DNA of 12,763 bases, taken from NCBI GenBank assembly GCA_035293245.1, contig DATDOO010000287.1, positions 1 to 12,763 of the forward strand. The letters are read 5' to 3'. Positions 1-6,177 of this stretch are shown here, piece after piece. A program made the position numbers and the translations under genes. Positions within the stretch are counted from its first letter, which is position 1. Each line of letters starts with the position of its first letter. The notes below the pieces were generated by a model. That model saw nothing but the letters and a program-made list of their open reading frames with translations. It had not been told where the DNA came from and made no database searches. The stretch is from DATDOO01 sp035293245. GTDB lineage: Bacteria; Pseudomonadota; Gammaproteobacteria; Methylococcales; Methylococcaceae.

Positions 1-22
1 TGTTTTTCCCTGCGGAAACGGC

Positions 23-583
23 TTGACCGTCCAAAGCCGCCTGTTTCGCCGCGATCCGGACTGGCGCGCCGACCGGCGGGGGGGCGGCGCATTGGCTCCG
101 GCAGTGGAGCGCTCCTGGCTGTACGAATCCGGCTCCCTGACCCAGCGCCTCAAGCGCGCCTGCGGTCCGGCGTTCGGCGTGCGCGTCTTGTTGGAAGGGG
201 AAATGCCCCCTTTTCCGGGCGAACGGAACGCGCTGGGCGGAAGCGGGGCGTTCTTTGTCCGCGAGGTGCTGCTGCATCGGGCGGGCGTTCCGCTGGTGGC
301 GGCGCGCACGGTCATCCCGGCGGCGACGCTGCGCGGCAAGCACGCGGGCCTGGCGCACCTCGGCAACCGGCCGCTGGGCGAAGTGCTGTTTGCCTGCCCC
401 TGCCTTGAGCGCCGCAAGCTGGAAATCGCGCGGGTCGCGCCGAACACCTGGCGTAATCCCACACTGTGCGGCGAAACGGCGGTCTGGGGCCGGCGCTCGC
501 GCTACCGTATCGCCAGCGGCAATCTGCTGGTGAGCGAGTTTTTCCTGCCCGCCGCGCTTGACCTGGAGGAGTATCCGGTTTGA
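23..583 (+). CDS. ubiC: Chorismate lyase (chorismate-pyruvate lyase) UbiC
   Basis: This cytoplasmic enzyme splits chorismate into 4-hydroxybenzoate and pyruvate, the committed step that feeds the ubiquinone ring. The 186-residue product aligns from memory with E. coli UbiC (165 aa). W32-L33 and the SLTQRL stretch match the N-terminal segment. R80 in VREVLL corresponds to the active-site Arg77, ARTVIP follows at about 94-99, GRRSRYRI lies near 155-162, and E172 in SEFFLP corresponds to the catalytic Glu near 155-156. The start is a TTG at 23 with only a weak GGAAA upstream. This start places the family motifs at about the expected distance from the N terminus. The TGA inside TTGA (24-26) may end an upstream gene whose last codons would read FFPAETA. 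The gene is followed by ubiA with a 4-base overlap, the classical ubiCA pair. Identity is firm; the exact start is less so. Confidence 0.93.
   Translation: MTVQSRLFRRDPDWRADRRGGGALAPAVERSWLYESGSLTQRLKRACGPAFGVRVLLEGEMPPFPGERNALGGSGAFFVREVLLHRAGVPLVAARTVIPAATLRGKHAGLAHLGNRPLGEVLFACPCLERRKLEIARVAPNTWRNPTLCGETAVWGRRSRYRIASGNLLVSEFFLPAALDLEEYPV
565..571 (+). promoter_or_regulatory. Strong ribosome binding site of ubiA, inside ubiC
   Basis: GGAGGAG lies within the last codons of ubiC, 8 bases before the TTG at 580. It decides the ubiA start: the near-perfect Shine-Dalgarno and the TTGA stop/start overlap outweigh the later in-frame ATG (about 631), which would remove the residues leading into the first conserved segment. 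Confidence 0.8.
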
Positions 584-1455
584 ACGGCACCTGCGACTGG
601 CGCGAGCGCGCCGTTCTCTACTGGCGGCTGATGCGCTTCGACAAGCCCATCGGCATCCTGCTGCTGCTGTGGCCGGCGCTGTGGGCGCTGTGGATCGCCG
701 CGGAGGGCCATCCCGGCTTCGCCAATATCGCCGTGTTCGGGTTCGGCGTGGTGCTCATGCGCGCGGCGGGCTGCGTGATCAACGACTACGCCGATCGGAA
801 TTTCGATCCGCACGTGGAGCGCACCCGGCAGCGCCCCATCGCCGCAGGCGCGGTTGCGCCGCGCGAGGCGCTGATCCTGTTCGGCGTGCTGCTGGCGCTG
901 GCTTTTTTCCTGGTGCTGACGCGCAACGCCATGACCGTCGCCCTGTCCTTCGCCGGCGCGTTCCTGGCCGCCTCCTACCCCTTCACCAAGCGCTACACCC
1001 ATCTGCCGCAGGCGTACCTGGGCATCGCTTTCGGCTGGGCCGTGCCCATGGCTTTCGCCGCCGAGACCGGCTCTTTGCCCCTGGTCTGCTGGCTGCTGTT
1101 TCTGGCCACGGCTCTGTGGGCGCTGGTGTACGACACCCTGTACGCCATGGTGGACCGCGACGACGATTTGAAAATCGGCGTCAAGTCCACCGCGATCCTG
1201 TTCGGCGTGCACGACCGGCTGATCGTGGGCCTGATTCAACTGGCGATGGGCCTGGTGCTCGCCTGGGTGGGGCGACTGGCCGGACTGGGCGCTTTTTTCT
1301 GGCTCGGCTGGCTGGGCGCTGCCGGGTTTTTTGTTTACCAGCAGTGGCTGATCAAGGATCGGGACAAAAGCCGCTGCTTCCGCGCTTTCCTCAACAACCA
1401 CTGGTACGGCGCGACCCTGTTCGCGGGTATCGCGCTGGATTACGCCTTCCGCTGA
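580..1455 (+). CDS. ubiA: 4-hydroxybenzoate polyprenyltransferase UbiA
   Basis: This integral inner-membrane enzyme attaches the polyprenyl tail to 4-hydroxybenzoate, the step after UbiC. The 291-residue length is normal for the family. The first Asp-rich, Mg-diphosphate-binding motif is NDYADRNFD at residues 68-76, followed by the conserved RTRQRPI stretch (81-87). The second Asp-rich region is YDTLYAMVDRDDD at roughly 185-197, followed by LKIGVKST. Most of the rest is hydrophobic and fits the eight or nine helices of the UbiA superfamily. Translation starts at TTG 580 in a TTGA overlap with ubiC, behind a strong GGAGGAG site, so the two proteins are probably made in a coupled way. The stop is separated by one base from the stop of the opposing HDOD gene, leaving no room for a private terminator. 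Confidence 0.96.
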   Translation: MNGTCDWRERAVLYWRLMRFDKPIGILLLLWPALWALWIAAEGHPGFANIAVFGFGVVLMRAAGCVINDYADRNFDPHVERTRQRPIAAGAVAPREALILFGVLLALAFFLVLTRNAMTVALSFAGAFLAASYPFTKRYTHLPQAYLGIAFGWAVPMAFAAETGSLPLVCWLLFLATALWALVYDTLYAMVDRDDDLKIGVKSTAILFGVHDRLIVGLIQLAMGLVLAWVGRLAGLGAFFWLGWLGAAGFFVYQQWLIKDRDKSRCFRAFLNNHWYGATLFAGIALDYAFR

Positions 1456-1456
1456 C

Positions 1457-2344
1457 TCAGCTCCGCGTGGAAGCGATGATGTCGAGCAATTCCGCCAACT
1501 GCTGGCGGGCTTCCTGGGTCACGGGGTCGATGACGCTGTCGTTCAAGGCGCTCCATAGCCACGCTTCCGGGGTGATGGGACCGGTTTGCGGAAGGTCCTC
1601 CCCAGGGCGATGGATCGGCTCGACGCCGTCGGCGATGGCGTTGGCCAGATGGATGACGGCGCATTCCTGGTGGTAGTTCGGCGCATCCGCCATTCGATGA
1701 TGGTGAAGCAGGGGCACCCACAGGCTTTCCGGCAACTGCCACTGCCGCATCAATTCCGCACCGACCTCGGCGTGGTCGCAACCGATGATCTCCCGCTCCA
1801 GCCGGATGCGATCCCCTCCTCCCTGTTCCCTCAGCGCGCGGTTCAGTTCACGCATCTCGCCCGGCATTTTGTGGCACAGGACCAGTTGGCCGACGTCGTG
1901 TAAAAGGCCAGCGACGAACAGCCGTTCCGGTTCGCGCAATTGGCAAAGCACCCCCAGTTTCCGGGCGGCGATGGCGGTAAACACGCTGTGCGACCAGTAC
2001 GCGTTCATATCCAGCAAATCCGCGGGCGGTTTGCGGAACCCTCCGCCTACCGAGGAGGCCAGCGCCAGCAGGCGCACCTCGTGAAAGCCGAGGACGGTGA
2101 TGGCGCGCGGGACGGATTCCACGCGGTTGCGCAGACCGTAGAGCGGACTGTTCACGAAGCGCAGCAGGCGGGCGGTGAGGGCGGGATCGTGGCCGAGCAC
2201 CTCGCCCACCTGCGCCATCGAAGTGCGCGGGTTGTCCATCATCTGCCCGATGCGCAGGTAAATCTGCGGCAACGGCACCAGGGAAGAAACGCCGGAGGCC
2301 AGTTGTTTTACGTCCGCCTTGGGTTTTCGGCTGAAAATGCTCAT
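1457..2344 (-). CDS. HDOD domain protein (signalling-type HD domain), last gene of the his operon
   Basis: The 295-residue protein is a stand-alone HDOD domain. This family is linked to bacterial signal transduction and resembles HD-GYP phosphodiesterases, but usually has no proven catalysis. Visible signatures are LPQIYLRI (25-32), DPALTARLLRFVNSPLYG (53-70), the helix with WSHS (H118), and AGLLHDVGQLVL with the H149-D150 pair. Then come CDHAEVGAEL (H191), LLHHHR (214-217) and VIHLANAIADG (230-240). The HD pair is kept, but the later position that is often Asp in related proteins (LAD) reads LAN here. No receiver, PAS or GGDEF domain is attached. I chose the ATG at 2344, 9 bases after the hisE stop; a GTG two codons upstream (2350) is equally possible, and neither has a clear ribosome site. 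Its tight position behind hisE suggests co-transcription with histidine genes, though no functional link is known to me. Ligand and role are unknown. Confidence 0.88.
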   Translation of the reverse strand: MSIFSRKPKADVKQLASGVSSLVPLPQIYLRIGQMMDNPRTSMAQVGEVLGHDPALTARLLRFVNSPLYGLRNRVESVPRAITVLGFHEVRLLALASSVGGGFRKPPADLLDMNAYWSHSVFTAIAARKLGVLCQLREPERLFVAGLLHDVGQLVLCHKMPGEMRELNRALREQGGGDRIRLEREIIGCDHAEVGAELMRQWQLPESLWVPLLHHHRMADAPNYHQECAVIHLANAIADGVEPIHRPGEDLPQTGPITPEAWLWSALNDSVIDPVTQEARQQLAELLDIIASTRS

Positions 2345-2353
2345 CGGCACGAG

Positions 2354-2680
2354 TCAAGAAGGCGGCGCGCGCCGGGCTTTTTCCTCCAGCCCGGAGAGGC
2401 CGAAGCGCCGCTCCAGTTCCTTCAGCACGTCCTGCGGTCCCAGCCCTTGCTGCGCCAGCAGCACCAGGCTGTGGAACCAGACGTCGGCGGTTTCGTAAAC
2501 GATCTTGGCGGGGTCGCCGTCTTTCGCCGCCATGACCAGTTCGGTGGCTTCCTCGCCGATTTTCTTCAGGATGGCGTCCAGCCCCTTGGCGTAGAGCTTG
2601 GCGACGTAGGAGGAATCCGCCGATTCGGACTTGCGCTGTTCCAGCACGGCGGCCAGTTGTTGGAGGATATCTTGGCTCAT
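2354..2680 (-). CDS. hisE: Phosphoribosyl-ATP pyrophosphatase HisE
   Basis: This cytoplasmic enzyme hydrolyses phosphoribosyl-ATP to phosphoribosyl-AMP and diphosphate, step two of histidine synthesis. The 108-residue length is typical of stand-alone HisE. The metal-binding helix KKIGEEATELVMAAKDGD (about residues 39-56) and the second motif YETADVWFHSLVLL (about 62-75) are the MazG-like all-alpha NTP pyrophosphatase signatures. Translation starts at ATG 2680 without an evident Shine-Dalgarno. It is the only gene of this operon that does not closely follow its predecessor: 123 bases separate it from hisI, and they are filled by a hairpin and a long inverted repeat. HisI and HisE are separate proteins here, not the fused HisIE of enterobacteria. 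Confidence 0.95.
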   Translation of the reverse strand: MSQDILQQLAAVLEQRKSESADSSYVAKLYAKGLDAILKKIGEEATELVMAAKDGDPAKIVYETADVWFHSLVLLAQQGLGPQDVLKELERRFGLSGLEEKARRAPPS

Positions 2681-2712
2681 GATCTAAACGTGAAAGTTGC
2701 GGCAACCTTGTT

Positions 2713-2747
2713 CTCCCTCTCCTTCAGGGAGAGGGTCGGGGTGAGGG
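2713..2747. repeat. REP-like palindromic repeat in the hisI-hisE gap
   Basis: CCCTCTCC (2715-2722) pairs with GGAGAGGG (2728-2735) across a 5-base loop. It is followed by TCGGGGTGAGGG (2736-2747). From memory, the pattern of a CCCTCTCC hairpin followed by TCGGGGTGAGGG is a very widespread dispersed intergenic repeat of GC-rich proteobacteria. There is no T-tract after it, so it is not a canonical terminator; expression of hisE presumably continues through it. Confidence 0.7.
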
Positions 2748-2748
2748 A

Positions 2749-2805
2749 AACGGACATGGCGAGCGCGTCTTTCATATTCCGGGAGACGCGAGCGCCATGT
2801 CCGTT
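2749..2805. repeat. 57-nt inverted repeat between hisI and hisE
   Basis: Two 22-base arms, 2749-2770 and 2784-2805, are complementary at 20 of 22 positions around a 13-base loop (2771-2783). The only mismatches are 2762/2792 and 2763/2791. The outer 13 pairs (AACGGACATGGCG at 2749-2761) are perfect. The right arm contains two bases of the hisI stop codon (2804-2806). In the transcript this would make a very stable hairpin just after the hisI stop, which could protect the upstream mRNA or mark a processing point. It directly abuts the REP-like repeat, so the two may form one composite element. Confidence 0.8.
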
Positions 2806-3187
2806 AGGCCGAATAAATGGTGGAAGGGTCTTTCAGTACCGGCTCCACGGTTTCCCAGCTCTCGCCGGCGAGGCGGCGGAAGAAGCAGTGATGGCGCCCG
2901 GTATGGCAGGCAATGCCGCCGGCCTGCTCGACGGTGAGAAGGATGGCGTCGCCGTCGCAATCGAGCCGTAGGTCGATGACTTTCTGGCGATGGCCGCTCT
3001 GCTCGCCCTTGCGCCACAGCTTGCCGCGCGAGCGCGACCAGTAAGTCGCGTAGCCTTCGCGCGCCGTGAGTTCCAGCGCTTCGCGGTTCATCCACGCCAC
3101 CATCAGTACCTGGCCCGTAGCGGCTTCCCGGGTCACAACCGTCACCAGGCCGTCGCCGTTCCAGCGCACCGCGTCCAGCCAGGTCAT
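2804..3187 (-). CDS. hisI: Phosphoribosyl-AMP cyclohydrolase HisI
   Basis: This enzyme opens the adenine ring of phosphoribosyl-AMP to give ProFAR, step three of histidine synthesis. The 127-residue monofunctional protein carries the family hallmarks: VLMVAWMNREAL (28-39), YWSRSRGKLWRKGEQSGH (49-66), the Mg-binding DCDGD with C77 (76-80), and GGIACHTGRHHCFFR with C94 and C101. C77, C94 and C101 are the expected zinc ligands. Its ATG (3187) overlaps the hisF stop as ATGA, so translation is probably coupled. The stop codon lies at the edge of the 57-nt inverted repeat. Confidence 0.96.
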   Translation of the reverse strand: MTWLDAVRWNGDGLVTVVTREAATGQVLMVAWMNREALELTAREGYATYWSRSRGKLWRKGEQSGHRQKVIDLRLDCDGDAILLTVEQAGGIACHTGRHHCFFRRLAGESWETVEPVLKDPSTIYSA

Positions 3188-3957
3188 GTCAGACGCACTT
3201 CGATGCCGCGTTCCGCCATACGTTCCTTGGCCTGGCGTACCGTGAATTCGCCGAAGTGGAAAATGCTGGCGGCCAGCACCGCGTCGGCGCCCCCGAGGAG
3301 CACGCCGTCGGCCAGATGATCCAGGTTGCCGACCCCACCGGAGGCGATCACCGGGACCGGCACCGCCTCGCCCACCGCGCGGGTCAGTTCCAGGTCGAAG
3401 CCCTCACGTGTGCCGTCGCGGTCCATGCTGGTGAGGAGAATCTCGCCGGCGCCGTATTCGGCCATGCGCCGCGCCCACTCCACCGCGTCCAGGCCGGTCG
3501 CCTTGCGGCCCCCGTGGGTGAAGATTTCCCAGCGGTTCGGTTCGCCGGGCTGGCTGGTCTTCTTGGCGTCGATGGCCACCACGATGCACTGGGAGCCGAA
3601 TTTTTCCGCCGCCTCGCGGACGAATTCCGGGCGGAATACCGCGGCGGTGTTGATGCCCACCTTGTCCGCGCCGGCGTTGAGCATGCGGCGGATGTCCTCC
3701 AGGGTGCGGATGCCGCCGCCCACGGTCAGGGGGATGAACACTTGGCCCGCCACCTGCTCGACCACGTGCACCAGGGTGGCGCGGTTGTCGGAACTGGCGG
3801 TGATGTCGAGAAAGGTGATTTCGTCGGCGCCTTCCCGATCGTAGCGGCGGGCGATTTCCACCGGGTCGCCGGCGTCGCGGATGTCGACGAACTTGACGCC
3901 TTTGACCACCCGGCCGTTGTCCACGTCCAGGCAGGGAATGATGCGTTTGGCCAGCAT
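3184..3957 (-). CDS. hisF: Imidazole glycerol phosphate synthase cyclase subunit HisF
   Basis: HisF is the (beta/alpha)8-barrel subunit that uses ammonia made by HisH to convert PRFAR into imidazole glycerol phosphate and AICAR. The 257-residue length is standard. MLAKRIIPCLDV places catalytic Asp11 exactly, and IVVAIDAK places the second catalytic residue at Asp130. The two phosphate sites are visible as TVGGGIRTLEDI (78-89) and ASGGVGNLDHL in the second half. The start lies 4 bases after the hisA stop, with an AGGA overlapping that stop region. HisH, its obligate partner, lies two genes upstream, with hisA between them, so both subunits come from the same transcript. Confidence 0.97.
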   Translation of the reverse strand: MLAKRIIPCLDVDNGRVVKGVKFVDIRDAGDPVEIARRYDREGADEITFLDITASSDNRATLVHVVEQVAGQVFIPLTVGGGIRTLEDIRRMLNAGADKVGINTAAVFRPEFVREAAEKFGSQCIVVAIDAKKTSQPGEPNRWEIFTHGGRKATGLDAVEWARRMAEYGAGEILLTSMDRDGTREGFDLELTRAVGEAVPVPVIASGGVGNLDHLADGVLLGGADAVLAASIFHFGEFTVRQAKERMAERGIEVRLT

Positions 3958-3961
3958 CGTC

Positions 3962-4693
3962 CTAGAAAGACTCCGCCAACTTTAAGCCAGCGGCGAAATC
4001 CAGGGTGCCTTCGTAAATCGCCCGTCCGGTGATGGCACCGATCACTCCGTCCCCGGCGATGGTGCCCAGCGCCCGGATGTCCTCCAGGTTGGTGATGCCG
4101 CCGGAGGCGATGACCGGGATGTGGATCGCCTGCGCCAAGCGGGACGTGGCTTCGATGTTGACGCCCTGCATCATGCCGTCGCGGCTGATGTCGGTGTAGA
4201 TGATGGCTTCGACGCCGTTTTCCTCGAATTTTTTCGCCAGGTCGACCACGTCGTGGTGGGAGAGCTTGGACCAGCCGTCGATGGCGACCTTGCCGTCCCG
4301 GGCGTCCAGGCCGACGATGATGTGGCCGGGAAATTCCGCACCCACGTCGCGCACGAAGTGCGGCGCGGTGACCGCTTTGGTGCCGATGATGACGTAGTCC
4401 ACGCCGACGTTGAGATATTCCTGGATGGTGTCCTCATCGCGGATGCCGCCGCCGACCTGGATTTTCGCCTCGGGACACGCCTCGGCGATGGCGCGGATCG
4501 CCTCGGCGTTACGCGGCTTTCCGGCCACCGCGCCGTCGAGATCGACCAGATGCAGGCGCCGCGCGCCCGCATCCACCCAGCGGCGCGCCATCGCCACCGG
4601 ATCGTCGGAAAATACCGTGTTGTCCTCCATGCGCCCTTGCCGCAGGCGCACGCACTTGCCGTCCTTCAGATCGATTGCCGGTATGAGCAACAT
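3962..4693 (-). CDS. hisA: ProFAR isomerase HisA
   Basis: HisA is a (beta/alpha)8-barrel enzyme that performs the Amadori isomerisation of ProFAR to PRFAR, the substrate of HisHF. In the 243-residue product Asp8 (LLIPAIDL) and Asp130 (HIIVGLDARDG) are the catalytic acid/base pair. QVGGGIRDEDTI (79-90) and ASGGITNLEDI in the second half form the two phosphate-binding sites. This is the duplicated half-barrel pattern it shares with HisF. The ATG at 4693 has a purine-rich AGGCGAG just upstream. It follows hisH by 41 bases and precedes hisF by 4. Confidence 0.97.
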   Translation of the reverse strand: MLLIPAIDLKDGKCVRLRQGRMEDNTVFSDDPVAMARRWVDAGARRLHLVDLDGAVAGKPRNAEAIRAIAEACPEAKIQVGGGIRDEDTIQEYLNVGVDYVIIGTKAVTAPHFVRDVGAEFPGHIIVGLDARDGKVAIDGWSKLSHHDVVDLAKKFEENGVEAIIYTDISRDGMMQGVNIEATSRLAQAIHIPVIASGGITNLEDIRALGTIAGDGVIGAITGRAIYEGTLDFAAGLKLAESF

Positions 4694-4734
4694 CTCGCCT
4701 AACCTCGAAACGTTCAGTCAATTAAAGGGAAAAC

Positions 4735-5379
4735 TCAAGCCCCGCCATCCCACGCCAAAAAATTTTCCAGCAGCTTCAGGCCCGCCTGTTGGCTTTTCTC
4801 CGGATGGAACTGCACGGCGAACAGGTTGCCGCGCGCCAGGGCACAGGCGAACGGCGCGGGATAGGTGCTGGTCGCGGCAACGTGTTGCGCGTCTGCCGGC
4901 TGCGCGTAATAGCTGTGCACGAAATAAAAACGGCTGTCCTGGGCGATGCCGCGCCACAAGGGATGTTCGTGCGCCCGATGCACTTCGTTCCAGCCCATGT
5001 GGGGAATTTTCAAGCGCTCCCCGGCCGCGTCGCGCAAATCCGCGGCAAAGCGCACCACCTTGCCGGGCAAAATTCCCAGGCAGGGCGTGCCGCCGTTTTC
5101 CTCGCTCGTCTCCAGCAGCGCCTGCATTCCCAGGCAGATGCCCAGGAACGGCTTGCTGGCGGCGGCCTCGCGCAGCGCATCGGTCAGACGGCGTTCGTGA
5201 AGCGCACCCATGCAGTCGCGGATCGCCCCCACGCCGGGAAACACCACCCGCTCGGCCCGGCCGATCTCAACCGCATCGTCGGTTACCGCCACGCGCAGAC
5301 CCGCCTCCACCCGCTGCAGGGCCTTGGCGATGGAATGCAGATTGCCCATGCCGTAATCGACGACCGCCACCGTTGCCAT
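4735..5379 (-). CDS. hisH: Imidazole glycerol phosphate synthase glutaminase subunit HisH
   Basis: HisH is the class I glutamine amidotransferase that supplies ammonia to HisF. The 214-residue protein starts VAVVDYGMGNLHSI, a standard HisH N terminus. FPGVGA (47-52) is the oxyanion-strand region. The nucleophile is C82 in LGICLGMQ, and the His/Glu of the triad are H192 and E194 in VQFHPEKS. The reading frame stays open a further 74 codons upstream (to 5601), but those lie inside hisB and have no family similarity. The ATG at 5379, 19 bases after the hisB stop, is therefore the true start. Confidence 0.96.
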   Translation of the reverse strand: MATVAVVDYGMGNLHSIAKALQRVEAGLRVAVTDDAVEIGRAERVVFPGVGAIRDCMGALHERRLTDALREAAASKPFLGICLGMQALLETSEENGGTPCLGILPGKVVRFAADLRDAAGERLKIPHMGWNEVHRAHEHPLWRGIAQDSRFYFVHSYYAQPADAQHVAATSTYPAPFACALARGNLFAVQFHPEKSQQAGLKLLENFLAWDGGA

Positions 5380-5398
5380 GATGCGAGTCAGTCCAGGA

Positions 5399-5989
5399 TC
5401 AGAGAGAACCTTTGGTGGAAGGGGTAGCCCCGCCGAGGCGCGGGTCGATTTCGGCGGCCTGGCGCAGCGCACGGGCGAAGGCCTTGAAGACCGTTTCGGC
5501 GATGTGATGGCCGTTGACGCCCTTGAGCGCGTCGATGTGCAACGTGGTGCGGGCGTGGTTGACGAAGCCCTGGAAGAACTCGTGAAAGAGCTCGGTATCA
5601 AAACTCCCTATCTTTTCCGTCGGAAATTTTACTCCGTACTCCAGCCCCGGACGTCCGGAAAAATCCAGCACCACGCGGGACAGCGCCTCGTCCAGCGGCA
5701 CGTAGGCATGGCCGTAACGGCGAATGCCCTTGCGATCGCCCAGCGCCTTGTCGATAGCCTGGCCCAGGGTGATGCCGATGTCTTCGACCGTGTGGTGCGC
5801 ATCGATGTGCAGGTCGCCCTCGGCGTGGATTTCCAGGTCGATCAGGCCATGGCGGGCGATCTGGTCGAGCATGTGATCGAGAAAAGGCAGGCCGGTGGCG
5901 AAGCGCCCCGCCCCGCAACCGTCCAGGTTCACGCGCACGGAAATACGGGTTTCCAGCGTGTTGCGTTCGACTTCCGCACTGCGTTGCAT
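5399..5989 (-). CDS. hisB: Imidazoleglycerol-phosphate dehydratase HisB (monofunctional)
   Basis: HisB dehydrates imidazole glycerol phosphate to imidazole acetol phosphate. From the ATG at 5989 it is 196 residues, matching monofunctional HisB of non-enteric proteobacteria; the histidinol-phosphatase half of enterobacterial HisB is absent. Metal and substrate motifs, in this numbering, are FLDHML (37-42), DAHHTVED (63-70), RYGHAYVPLDEALSR (91-105), SGRPGLEY (111-118) and NGHHIAETVFKAF (159-171). The C terminus is the usual PSTKGSL. An in-frame ATG at 6025 would add 12 residues (MPLIFHPPDLNA). I prefer 5989 because those residues are not family-like, and the 6025 ATG sits 3 bases from a 7-bp dyad (6029-6049). 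Neither start has a clear Shine-Dalgarno. This is the first gene of the operon; hisG, hisD and hisC must be elsewhere. Confidence 0.94.
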   Translation of the reverse strand: MQRSAEVERNTLETRISVRVNLDGCGAGRFATGLPFLDHMLDQIARHGLIDLEIHAEGDLHIDAHHTVEDIGITLGQAIDKALGDRKGIRRYGHAYVPLDEALSRVVLDFSGRPGLEYGVKFPTEKIGSFDTELFHEFFQGFVNHARTTLHIDALKGVNGHHIAETVFKAFARALRQAAEIDPRLGGATPSTKGSL

Positions 5990-6028
5990 GGCATTCAAAT
6001 CGGGCGGGTGAAAAATAAGCGGCATTGC

Positions 6029-6049
6029 GCGTGATTCATGCTATCACGC
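6029..6049. promoter_or_regulatory. Perfect dyad upstream of hisB, possible operator or leader hairpin
   Basis: GCGTGAT (6029-6035) and ATCACGC (6043-6049) are perfect inverted repeats around a 7-base spacer. The site lies 39 bases upstream of the preferred hisB start. The GTGA/TCAC half-sites are separated by 9 bases, not the 6 of a CRP site, and it is not an FNR box. It has the size and shape of a homodimeric repressor operator, or could fold as a hairpin in the hisB leader. The regulator is not identifiable from this. Confidence 0.45.
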
Positions 6050-6092
6050 CGTTCCCGGCTTGGCATCCGGAATTGACGGAATCGGCGATGGA

Positions 6093-6153
6093 TGATAAAT
6101 ACGCACTTTCCATACGCCTATAAATTGTATGGAATTTCCCACGTATTTTATCA
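6093..6153. promoter_or_regulatory. Nested inverted repeats in the hisB / hemerythrin divergent promoter region
   Basis: An outer pair, TGATAAATACG (6093-6103) and CGTATTTTATCA (6142-6153), differs only by one extra T. It encloses a perfect inner pair, TTCCATAC (6108-6115) and GTATGGAA (6127-6134), with an 11-base spacer. The block is strikingly AT-rich compared with the flanking genes and must carry promoters for one or both divergent genes. On the minus strand TACAAT (6130-6125), a near-consensus -10, lies inside the structure. On the plus strand TATAAA (6119-6124) sits in the central spacer. Neither has a well-placed -35, so promoter positions are tentative. A dimeric regulator binding here could control both genes together. 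Confidence 0.5.
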
Positions 6154-6165
6154 ACTACTAGAAAC

Positions 6166-6171
6166 TGGAGA
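6166..6171 (+). promoter_or_regulatory. Ribosome binding site of the hemerythrin gene
   Basis: TGGAGA ends 6 bases before the ATG at 6178. It is one of the clearest Shine-Dalgarno sites of the window and fixes this start. Confidence 0.65.
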
Positions 6172-6177
6172 CGACTC

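Noticed and set aside
1..26. C-terminal end of an upstream gene reading FFPAETA and stop
   Set aside because: Only eight codons are visible, too few to support a feature. It is mentioned as a possibility under the TTGA overlaps.
2713..2747. Rho-independent terminator after hisI
   Set aside because: The stem is stable but no T-run follows on the minus strand, and hisE downstream needs read-through. The sequence looks like a dispersed REP-type repeat.
1940..2971. 343-codon plus-strand open frame across HDOD, hisE and hisI
   Set aside because: It runs antisense to three well-supported genes, has no family-like motif and no conserved start. It is a by-product of high GC content.
5380..5601. 74-codon N-terminal extension of hisH
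   Set aside because: It lies inside hisB out of phase and is unlike any HisH N terminus, which starts at the ATG at 5379.
6031..6047. CRP-type binding site at the GTGA/TCAC dyad
   Set aside because: The half-sites are 9 bases apart instead of 6, so it does not fit CRP or FNR. It was kept only as an unidentified dyad.
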